Assembly: GCA_922989275.2 (NCBI GenBank)
Contig: OV277863.1
Span: forward strand, 22,162,001 to 22,226,000
DNA from: Gari tellinella
Lineage: Eukaryota > Mollusca > Bivalvia > Cardiida > Psammobiidae
Reading direction: 5' to 3'
DNA: 64,000 nucleotides
Position numbers and translations under genes: made by a program. This document shows, piece by piece, positions 24,301 through 36,300 of the stretch (positions within the stretch are counted from its first letter, which is position 1; each line of letters starts with the position of its first letter). Below the pieces are notes generated by a model, which did no database searches, was not told where the DNA came from, and worked only from the letters and a program-made list of their open reading frames with translations.

Positions 24301-27300
24301 ACAATGAAGAAGCGGACACATTAATGTTTCTGCACGTACATCATACAGCACTGTATGGGTGGTCAAGTCAGTTAACAGCGTCCTTTTTGATAAGACGTTG
24401 CTATAGGTGTGTTTGATTAATTGGCCGGATTGAAAATGCGGTCTATAGATTGACGAATGCCGTCCGTCCGTCCGTCTGTCTGTCTGTCCGTCCGTCCTCA
24501 CTTTGGTTGACCTTTTTGTTAGTGTCAGTTTTAGCCAAAGCTTAAGTCCTACAGCAACCAAATTTGGCACATACAGTTGTAGTGAGGTCATCCTCACATG
24601 CCATGGGTAAATAGGTCACTGTGATCTAGATTTCAAGGTCCAATGACTTAGAGAATTCTTGGTTAACCTTTTCGTTTTCGTCTTGGTTTACCTTTTTTTG
24701 TTAGTGTCAGTTTTAGTCAAATTTAAGTCCTACAGCAACCAAATTTGGCATGTACAGTTGTAGTGAGGTCATCATCACATGCCATGGGTAACTATATTAT
24801 ATATATATATACAAAGCAAAAGTGCAGACAATCCGGCCATACCGACCTTGGCGGTTTCTCGTTTAATTTGGACTAGCTTATGATGAAATTTGGTAAAAAG
24901 GAGAGATTTGCGATGGATACCAATTCATTCGATTGTTAGATCTCTAGGTCCTAGATCGAAAGTATTGGCATTCATTCATGCATTCAGAGGGTGTGATACC
25001 GTGTCAATCATTTGCGGCAAAGGAAAGAGCAGCATCTTAGCAGGTCTGGTTTGCCATTGCTTAAGCTCTACTTATATTTGTAAGATAATGAAATCGGCGT
25101 ACTTGAAGAATTTGTTGTCAATATGTACGATCGTTTCAGCCGTACCAGTTAAGTAAAAGAGGCTCGTCTTGACCTTTTTGCTTGTAAACAACTTCCACAT
25201 AATGGTATCCCTCCCTCAAAATATCTGTCTCACAAGCAGGACATAATTTGGGGCAATCGCTATGCAAGTCGCAAGCTTTACCGTTGCCTTTTAGTTTGGA
25301 AAAGATAGCGAAGTTTGTGTATTGTTGAGGTATTTTTTTAACAAAATTTGAAATAATTATTATTGCGGCTTTATTATTTCAAATAAGTTTATGACACTTT
25401 CTGTCAAATAACATCAGACAAGTATTAACACACTACATAGTTTTAAATGTACATACTTATATATAATATAGAACATACATGTATAGCTAATACTAAACGC
25501 GTACTGAAAATGTCATAACAATGAATCTATGTAGTGAAAGCTCAAATTCATTGTTTTATATTGCAGTATCAAATTCTGTTCAAGAAATTACCTCACAAAT
25601 ACACAAAAAGGTCCAGTGCCCTGGAGTAGGGTCATTTAGGTTCATGTTGTGACCTATTGAGTTATGTTATCTTATTGTGCGTTTTACCATCGTGTAGGCT
25701 AATTATTGCTCTTTATAATGATATATAACTCATGAATTTTGCACATATTCTATTGAAGTTATTGATCTAGTATATTACCTTTTGAAACACCCTCGTATTT
25801 CAAAATAAAATAGAATTGTTGCAACTGACCAAAAAGCACCCAAAACCCATGAAAAATTGTGGCGGCCATTTTTAAAATGGCAAATTTAGCGCATGCGCAG
25901 TACACATATACATACTTATATATATAGTCATAGCCTGACGGGTATTTACTGGTTTTTGTAAAGAAAATTAGAGATGCAAATAACATTTGAAAAAAAAACC
26001 AGGTAAACATTATGTAAAATGACGCCATTTTGAAAACCGTGGCGGCCATCTTGAAAATGGCAAAAATCCGAATGGCCAACGATATTTCCTATTCAGTTAC
26101 TAGATAAGGAACCACCATGCAAAATTTGGTGCTTGTATCCACAAGTGAAGTATTTTACCAGCTATCCGCTCCACTATAAGGTCCCTGTACACAGGTTTCA
26201 ATGTTCATTTAAGTTTCAGGGTAGAAATAAAATTCAGCTTTTAACCCATTACCCCATAGCCTGTTTCTAGTGTTGAAGACAGATGGTCCCTTAAAGCAGG
26301 TTGAAAATAAAGCAGAATGCGCCTTAAGGCGCATTCTGCTTTACTTTCAGCCTGCTTTAGGCTATTATCTGCAAGAAATATAGAAAATATTTCTTATGAT
26401 ACATATTCATGACTGTATAAAAGGGAATTATTTTCTTTAGTGGAGGAATAATTTATAGGCATAAAAAGGCGTATTTATTATTATTATTATTATACCAGAT
26501 TTATATAGCGCTCTTTTCACACAGGAGTTGTGCGTTCAAAAGCGCTTCACATGAAATTATATAAATGTACCTACAAAGCGAGAAAGACAAATAACTACTT
26601 TCACAATAAAAATGATACAATATTGAGATGCATGGAAACATGGAAATTCTTCCAATATTATTACCAAGATTATAAAATTGTTATAGTAAAGTTGTAAAAT
26701 CATTTTTAAAATGAGTCAAATAATTAAAAGATCGATAGCATGATTAAAAACAGAGTGGGTTTTTTTGTTGTTTTTTTGGTTTGTTTGTTTGTTTGTTTCA
26801 GTGTAGAGCCGGAGAGTAGTTCACAAATAGTAAAACGAATGTTTAAAACAATACTCTCCATGTTGTTTGGTTGAATTTGTTTGTTTGTTTGTTTGTTTCA
26901 GTGTAGAGCCGGAGAGCAGTTCACAAGTCGCTTAAAACGAATGTTTAAAACAATACTCTCCGTGTTGTTTGGTTGAGCATTGTATAATCCATGGCCGTGG
27001 TACACCCTTGGTTCATAAACATAAAGCCACCAAGAATTACACCATAGACCCTAGCCAAATGGTTTCAAAGCGATTGGGCAATCCCTACCAGCAAGATCTA
27101 CCAGAAAGGCACAAGGTCAATGGTACAACTCCAGAACTGCCATTCAGACCCACAGCATCCACAGCAAGAACACAGCCCAGAGGTAGCAGTCATTGATTAC
27201 CTACTTTCTTCTAATAACAGATATTAAAAAAGTGAGTTTTCAAACGTTTTTTGAAGGCTGCAATTGAGCAAGCATCTCTGATGTCTGATGGTAGAGTGTT

Positions 27301-30300
27301 CCAGAGCTTTGGGGCTGCATGCATGAAACTTCTATCTCCAAACTTCACCAAACGACTTCTCGGCACAACCAGCGATACTGATTTACTCGCAGACCGCAAC
27401 TCTCTTCGAGGTCTATACACGTCCAGCATACTAACAATGTACCTTGGAGAATCATTGCACATGGCTTTGTATGTGAGTGTCAGAATTTTGAATTCAACTC
27501 TGTATTGAACTGGAAGCCAGTGAAGCTCCTTCAAGACTGGAGTGATGTGATTGTACCGAGGAGTCCTGGTAATGATGCGGGCACCTGTAGTTTGCACACG
27601 CTGTAGTTTTCGTAGTGAGTTTTGGGGAATCCCATATAGCAGTGAGTTGCAGTAGTCAATTTTTGATGGGAATGGGGGAATGGGTTAATATGAGTGACCA
27701 CACACATGTGAGAAAGATGATAAGAGCAAGGATAGTGGAAGATTATATTAAGGGTGTTCAGATGTGCTATGTTAAATCAAGCAGTTGATTTTTCCTCCTG
27801 TTTTCCTTACCTGTGTAGTCATGTGCTGGGTAGAGTGAGTAGTGACCTGGTAGGCTGAAAATCTTCTTATGGACAGATTCATACAGAGTTTCTGAGCTCC
27901 CTGAAACAGTTACACAAGGCATTTCGGTTTGTTATCAGATGACGTATCACCAATACATAAACACAACATATTAACCCTTTCCCCCATAGAGGAAACAAAT
28001 GACCATACAGAACAGAATGTAGAGAGTTAGTAGTTGAATTTCCTGTCTCACCACTGAAGTAATAATCATTAACCATATAGGATAACATTAGGACAATGGT
28101 GTTTAACCCTTTCCTTAAATAAAGTGACCATCAGGGCTCCAGATAAGGTGAGTATGTCAAAAACTAAAATCTTCATTTCTGCATTAAACCCTATGGTGTC
28201 ACTACTCATCAGAATCGTCTCAAAGAGACGATTCTAATGAGTAGTAACACCATAGGATTTGGGCTAAAATGAGTGAGAAAATGTTGGATTTGTTCACTTA
28301 ACTCCCTTTTATCTGGAGCCCTGGACCATTTAACAGAATCTTCAGATGTGACTGTGTCTGTAAGACACATATTATGACCCTCTGGCTGCATGAGCTGTAT
28401 AGGTGAACATTCAAAGTTCAACTGGCCATAATTCAAGTACAGTGCTCCCTCCCTACAACGATTCCCTCCTTACAACACTTACCGCTCTTCCCCCAAACAA
28501 GACAATTATGTCCAACCTATTCATGTCTGCAATGTCGTCTGCTGTTTTTCTCAAAATTACATAATGGACAATTTGACAGATAAAAACGTAATAACGAGTG
28601 ACAAACAGCTTGAATCCAAATCAGACGCCCCTTAACGCAGCGTCTGATCTGGATTCAAGCTGTTTGCAAATGAATAACTAACAAATGAACAAAACAAATG
28701 GATGAATGGACAGGGGTAAAACCTTATGCCATAAAATCATATAACTAATCATAGCAGGAGCATAAAAATACATGACCAATCTTCCTCAAGTAGATTTTTG
28801 CTTTACTTTTCCATGTGGTTTAATCACCCACCTATCTTGAACACAGAAAACAATCATTGAGGGAAAGTCTTAACCCATCACCCCATAGCTGGTTTCTAGT
28901 ATTTTAAACAGGTGTCCTCTTACCCATTACCCCATAAATACGCCTTAAAGCAGGTTTAAATTAAGGCAGAACTAAGGCACAGTCTGCTTTACTTTCAACC
29001 TGTTTTAAGCTCATCTGCTAGGATATAGAACATATTTCTGATTGCATACAATGTATATTCATGACTGTTTATATTGGAACTATTTTCTTCAGTGGAGGAA
29101 TAAATTAGAGACATAAAAATGTGTATTTATGGGGTAATGGGTTAAAACATGTATGACTACTATACCTTCCTGAAAGTCTGTTCTTCCACACCCACGGATG
29201 AGCAAAGCATCCCCAGTAAATGCTATGCCTCTTTGATGCAATACATAAGTCATACACCCTGTAAGACAGTCAAAAATAGTCTTAACTTGCTCGTCATAAA
29301 AAGTACTTTAGCAGGCTAAGACAGTAGGTTTTCCCTGTTGAGCAACTTAATATTAATTGTAATTTATAACAAGATGGATCAAGACAAGCTTTTGATTAAG
29401 ATTTAAACTGTTTGGATCAGGCCTATGGTTGCTGTTACAGTTGAGAAGAGGTTATTATTTCTGGTTTGAATAATGACATGTTATTGTTAACTATCAGTTT
29501 TAACTCATTACTCCGCCTGTTTCTAGTTTTGAAGTCAAACGACCACTTAACTCTTTCCTCCCTGAAACTTAAAATGGACAATTCCAGTTTCGATTTTAGT
29601 CTAGTCCATTTTTGGCTTTTAAGGGTTGTTTAGTCCATTTTTGGCATTATGACAAACAGTGAAGACCCTGATCAGAGGGCTCCTTTTGGAGCCCTCTGAT
29701 CTGGGTCTTCACTGTTTGCACAGGACAAGTGTACTATTCACATGTACACTGTTTGAAAAGGACGCCTACAGGCGGGACTAGGGTTCAAAGGGTTAAACCA
29801 TCATTTTTTGTCCAAACAGCAGTGGATTGGAACCATCTGGCCCACAGGTACTTCTTCTATTACCGTATATATAAAGACAAGGTATACAACAACAGGGATC
29901 AAACAGGTAGTCTAAACTCTCAACTTAAACTGCTGCGAAACTTGACTAGATCACCAATATTCTCTTGTGGTGCCCTCGGGAAATGATTAATTTATCAATT
30001 TCTACTTTTTATTTGATCAAATTCTGTCAAATAATGCCACAGTACGTGCATTTATAACGAAAATATGCATAAATATCTTTACTTCCAAGCAGATGGTATC
30101 TTAAAGCAGGCTGAAAGTAAAGCAAAATGTGCCTTTAGGCGCATTCTGCTTTATTTTCAACCTGCTTTAAGTGGTCACCTACCTTGAATACTAGAAACAG
30201 GCCATGGGGTAAAGGTTTAAGACATGCAACAAATCTCTTTTTTTGTACCTGAGGTGTGCCCTGGTGTAGACCGTGCCTCTAACTCATATCTTCCAAATTT

Positions 30301-33300
30301 GATCTTGTCGCCCTCCTTGACTTTGACATCAGCATCAGCTTTGCTAACCTCACTTATAACACTTTTACAGCTAGGAAGCTTCTGCTTTATCTTTCCAGTG
30401 CCTGTGATATGATCTGCATGCACATGTGTGTTCACTGAAACAAACAGAACCATATTAATACCTACATAAGGCTAAATCATTACTTCTGGACAGCCTTGTG
30501 ACTTAGCTAGCCTTTTTCCGCTTTATCAACCCGTTACTCCATAGCCTGTTTCTAGTTTTGAAGACAGCTAACCATTTAAAGCAGGTTGAGAGTAAAGCAC
30601 ATTCTGCTTTACTTTCAGTTTGCTTTAAGCTACCATCTGCTAGGATATAGACAATGTTTCTTATGGTACATATCCTTAGCAAGCCTGACCGATTTTGTAC
30701 ACATAACACAGACACTACCGGACTAGTTTGGAGCCCATTTTCAGAATAAACACTACACTCTGACATCTCAAAACTACTCTGACGTGTCAAAACGAAACTG
30801 AAAGTGACAATCTATTTTTAGAGGCGCTATATTTAAATCCCGTTCACGCAATGCGCGAATAAGTTAAAAAAAGAGGATCTTGAGCTTAGTTTGAGCTCAG
30901 TTTGAGCTTTGTGGGCTTTGTGTTGACATGTCAGTGTTACTGAATTCCAGCATGAGTGCTATTATAACGGGTTTTGACAAAAAGGTTGCATACATTTTTA
31001 ACCGAAAGTAGAAAGATGGACCGTTTCGGCCCCTCTGGCATTCGCATTTTTCCAATCTTGCAAATTTGTGTCTGGATCCATTTTCGATGCTGCATGAAAG
31101 TGTCACATTTTGCAGTAGACCATTGATATTCTAGAAATAGGGAGTGCCGAACCTGGCCTTTCACAAAAGTCTTCCAACGCGATGTGTGAATCATAACTTT
31201 TCATTCTACGGAAGCCAAAATGTGCCATAAACGTCAAAACGTTTTAATACGTTATGGGCCTGGAAAGGATATTAGTGATTGTATAAAGTGGTACTCTTTT
31301 CTGTTGTGGAGGGATTAACTAAAGGCATAAAAGACATAAAAATGGCATAATGGGTTAGACAGGAAAATACTCTATTAATGTAGTACGTCTTTGAATCAAC
31401 TTTCCACAATCCATGCCAATATCAGTCCCATTGTTAATGGTTTAACTTATTGACCCCTGACACTCCAAATGAACAATTCCAGTATCTATTAAAGCTTAAT
31501 CCATTTTCAATATTTACAGTTATATTTACAATTCATTGCAAAATGACAGACAGTGCAGATAATGTCATTTCAGAGAGTTTATTTCTATTAGCAAAATAAA
31601 CAAGAAGAAGCTTTAGTTGTGATATCTTTGCATTGTGATAATTTTTTATTCTTTGAATTGTGATAATTTTTGATTTTCTATCACATATAGTTAAACCGTG
31701 ATACAGTGCTCTCTCCCTACAACAGTCCTCGGAAAAATGATTCCCTCCTTACAATTATAATACATGTAATTATTTTTCCTATCTCTTGAGTTTTAGTGTC
31801 AAATATCAGTTTACTGTAAAACATCTCCTCAGCAACAGTCAATCTAAATTACACGGTTGGTCTTTAGTTAACCCTTCTTATCCTAGTGACAAGTGTATTT
31901 GTCCTTTACAAACAGTGTACCTGTGTAAGAGTACACTAGTCTAGTCCTATGCAAACAGTATAGGCACAGATTCCTCTGATCATGGTCTGCATCATTTTTT
32001 ATTTGGCAGTATACATGTACTGCAAAAAGCAACCCTAAATAATAAGCAAGAAACCGCAAACGCTGGACATAAGCCACATTGTAGTGAAATATGGACTTGA
32101 TTGGAAACTGGTTTGGAGTAAATGAGTTAACTCTTTGAACCCTAGTCCTGCTTATAGGCATGCTTTTCAAACAGTGTACATGTGAGTAGTACACTTGCCC
32201 TATGCAAACAGTGAAGACCCAGATCAGAGGGCTCCGAAAGGAGCCCTCTGATCAGGGTCTTCACTGTTTGTCACAATGCCAAACATTGACAAAAACAACC
32301 CTTAAAAGTCAGAAATGGACTAGTTTAAAATGGAAACTGGCATTGTCCATTTAAAGTTTCAGGGAGGAAAGAGTTAATGCAGGAAAATGCAACATGGAAT
32401 TCTCCTTAAAGATGACCATTCTTCCAGACTGGTTTGTTGATTACCCAAGAGTCATCTGGGGCCCGTTTCATAAAACGTCTTACGACAAATGTTGTTGTAA
32501 GTCAGATTTAAAAGTCTCAATTTTTACTTATTTCTCCATCTAATCCTGTCTTGTGACATCTTTTTTTGGAATCGTCTTGAAAAGACGATTCCAAAAAGAT
32601 GTCACAAGACAGGATTAGATAGAGAAATCACAGAACTTACGACAACATTTGTCTTACAAAGTTTTATGAAACGGGCACCTGCTTATTCTGTACCATATAC
32701 TTACTTCCATATATAAGATTAAGTCCGTAGTCTGTGACAATTTTGACATCTCTGTCTGCTGTCTCTTTGACAGGGTCTATCAATATGGCCTCTTTAGTTT
32801 CTGGGTCTGCCAGCAAATAAGTGTAAGTGAACGATTTGTACTCCAGTAACTGAAATAATAGAACAAGTTGTCATTTTTAAATAATTATGTCTTTCATTTT
32901 CAATAAGCTGTCTTCATGAACAAGATGTTTATTAAACGCTATGCCCCTTAAGTGACCATGACCTCAAAATGACTTTGACCTTTGCCTGACATGACCCAAC
33001 TTGCATTGCGATCAAGAGCTTCTTGTATTGAGTTGAGTTACCAGAATAGGTAATCAACGATTACAAAGCTCACTCTTTGCACATTTTGAAAGGATACACA
33101 AAAGTGACAATCAAACCAAAACCACTTAATGTTGATGAAGATGCTGTAAAAAGTCACTGAACCAAAAATTATAGGTCACGGTTTAAAGGTCACCAAACTG
33201 CTATGCATCCTGGTGTACTCGTTGAGGTGCATCAGCATATGAAATTTTGTGACCATAGCTAGGTGCAGTTCTTAGTCCAGAACAGACTTAAATGCAAATA

Positions 33301-36300
33301 CTTAACATTGACCCTAGGAGTCAAGGTTAAAAATCAAGGTCATCAAACTACTGTGCTACTTTATCTACATTATTGAGGCACATCAGCATATGAAGTTTTG
33401 TGACCGTATGTGCAGTAGTTAGGCCAGAACAGACTTTTACGCAAAACTTTAAAATTGATACATAGACACTTTAAGTCCAGAACCGACTTTAATACAAAAC
33501 ATTAACCTTGACCCCAGGTCAAGATCAAAGGTCAAGGTCGCTGAAATACTTTTTAAAATGCTGTACTCATTAAAGTGCATTTATTGTTTAAGTCTCATTT
33601 ACCTAGTTCTTATAAATTCTGAGATTAAATCTGTACGCCGATGCCAACGGCGGGATACACCGTAGCATCAGGCCCCCTCACTTCATGGAGGTGAGCTAAA
33701 AATGACAAATATGAATTCTCTGTCACAATCATGTAGTTTCAAAGTTATGGTCAAAGTTACATTCATCCAAATTGACCTCTAATGTCCCGAGTTGTATTGA
33801 GCTCAAGAGCTTCTTGAGTTGAGCAGACATGCCAAATGTTAAGTCTCTATTACATATAGCTCAAAGATATGGCCAAAGTTAAAGTTGTGGAAAGACAAAC
33901 AGACAGACAGATAGAACAAAGCAATATGCCCCAACTAAGTTGTGTGGGGACATAAAAATGTTGTCTTTTATTAGATGTGATTCTTAAATGAGAAGTGACA
34001 CCATAGGGTTTAGATTGGGGGAAAATGTTGGAAAACTTGAGTTAACTCCCTTTCATCTGGAGCCCTGTTGAATGCCATCCTTTAAAATCTCACCTTTCCA
34101 AATACATGTTTACATTTTTTAAATGCCTTTTGACTAAGTGATGCTATATAACCAAACATCTAATTTCAGGACCTTTAAGTGGTTTTTGACAAGACAATTT
34201 GTTTTTAAAAAATAATTCAGTAAGTCAGATTTCTTAAGTCCATGAAAAATCTAAGCATTGGGCCTTACGAATTTTGACGAAAAGATTTTTGAAGTTTTTT
34301 TAAATTTAGATGTCAGTTATCATTGGTTCTATTTAATTTGAACATTTTGTAGAAAACCACCAAAAGAATATCAATGTTATGTTTTAACAAATTCCTTTGA
34401 CTAGTTTTAGAGATGTGTTTTGAAAGAAATTTGAATGGAGTCAGCTGGACAAAAAGACACACAAATGGATAATTCTGTGGCTCAAGGACCAACGAGTCAC
34501 AAATCATTGGGGCATTTTCTGGTGACCTACAGCCCACACAATTAAGCTTTTGTTAACCCTTTCCCACATGGAAGCGCTTTTTAGCGCATTTGATTTATTC
34601 CTCCGCTGGTGAAAATAGTTCCAATTTATACAGTCATAAATATGTATCATAAGAAATGTTTTCTGTATTCTAGAAGATTATAGCTTAAAGCAGGCTGAAA
34701 GTAAAGCAGAATGTGCCTAGGCACATTCTGCTTTACTTTCAACCTGCTTTAAGTCGACACCTATATTCAATACTAGAAACAGGCTATGGGGGAAAGGGTT
34801 AAAAGACCACTATTTAAAGTACCTGCGGTAGTATACGTTAATATAAAGGTGACAGCTGAATACAGGAGGAAAATATATGAAGAACAAAGCTCATATATAC
34901 TGGAAGGAACCTTCTGTTGTACTTTTATCCTGCATTAACCCATTGCCCCATAGCCTGTTTCTAATAAGACTGGTGACCACTTAAAGCAGGTTGAGAGTAA
35001 AGCAGAATGCACCTTCAGGTTTAAGCTACCATTTTCTAGAATTTAGAAAAAAATTCTTATGGTGCATTCTTGACTATATAAATTGTATCTATTTTCTTCA
35101 GTGGAGGAACAAATTAGAGGTGTAAAAAGGCAAATTTATGGAGTAATGGGTTAAGCTACAACCTATATTTAAAGTCTGATAGCTAAGTTGTGTTTTGAAT
35201 TCAAGTGTGACTGTACATGATGTACCATACATGTACTAATCAGCATAACCATATCACATAGATCTGTTATCAGGGTAATCAAATACCCTGTACGGCATGC
35301 AGTCTGCAGGAGAACAATTTAATGCAATTCAAGTTGGTCTATTCTGTGGAAATATTTAATATTACTGACAGTAACTTGTGTAACAAGAGGCCCAGAGGGC
35401 CACATTTCGCTCACCTGAGACATTGTACCATAGAAGCTGACTGGGCAAGACAACATTTTGATATAGCTATGATCCACGTGTCATTATTTGATCTTGGTAG
35501 AGGACTACAATACAAGCTACATCTCAGATATTAATGATCTAGGCCTTACAATTTAAGAGAAGATTTTTAAAGGTTTTCCCATAAAAAAAACTGACAAGCC
35601 CAGGGCGGGGCCAATTTTAGTCTTGGGTCATAATTTGAACACACTTGGTAGAGAACCACAAAGCAAAGCTATAATATGTCAAATATTAAAGATCTGGGTC
35701 TTACAGTTTTAGAAAAGAAGACTTTTAAAGGTTTTACTATATAAGTCTATGTAAAACTGATAAGCCCTGGGGCGGGCCAAATTTGATCCAGGGGTCATAA
35801 TTTGAACAAGAGCCCCATGGGGCATATTTCGCTCACCTGAGAATAACTGACAAAATGGAGATAATTATATATGTCCAGGAAGGGGTCATTTTTTACCCAA
35901 GGGGCATAATTTGAACAATCTTATTAGAGGACCTGTAGATGATGCTATGTGCCAAATATCTAAGATCTGGGTAGTAGGGTTTTAGACAAGAAGAATTTTG
36001 TAAGTTTCCATTGAAAAAAATCTATTTTTAGCTCCTGTGACCTACATATACAACAGACTGAAACCATTTGAACAAAATAGGTATAGGGCATCTAGAAGTG
36101 TCACCATGCTGAATATCATAGCTCTGGCCATATTAGTTTCAGAGAAGAAGACGTTTAGCTCTGGCCCTTGTAGTTTCAGACAAGAAGATTTTTTAGTTTT
36201 TATTGAAAAAATCTATTTTTAGCTCCTGTGACCTAGATATGCAACAGACCAGAACCATTTGAACAATATTGGTATAGGGCATGTAGAAGTGTCCTCATGC

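Larger units (their letters stand above)
21574..26176. mobile_element. 4.6 kb TIR element J1 carrying an unclassified broken ORF
   Basis: Ends TAGTGGAGCGGCT and AGCTATCCGCTCCACTA are inverted, and the repeat extends about 190 bp inward with divergence. It includes GTGGATACAAGCA and ATCGTTGGCCAT in both arms, and CATTTTCAAAATGGC-type palindromes. The flanks show TAA on both sides (21571-21573, 26177-26179), a likely 3-bp duplication. Sub-terminal repeats lie at 21860-22200. The coding remnant is at about 22980-25156, plus strand. J2 at 58370-62904 has matching end sequence. The superfamily is not clear to me: a 3-bp TAN duplication occurs in PIF/Harbinger, but the protein does not resemble their transposases. 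It lies in ETHE1 intron 5. Confidence 0.7.

Noticed and set aside
30503..31194. Overlapping minus-strand frames between ETHE1 exons 2 and 3 as additional exons
   Set aside because: ETHE1 exons 2 and 3 join in phase without them, and the frames cover a MITE and unassigned DNA with no family match.
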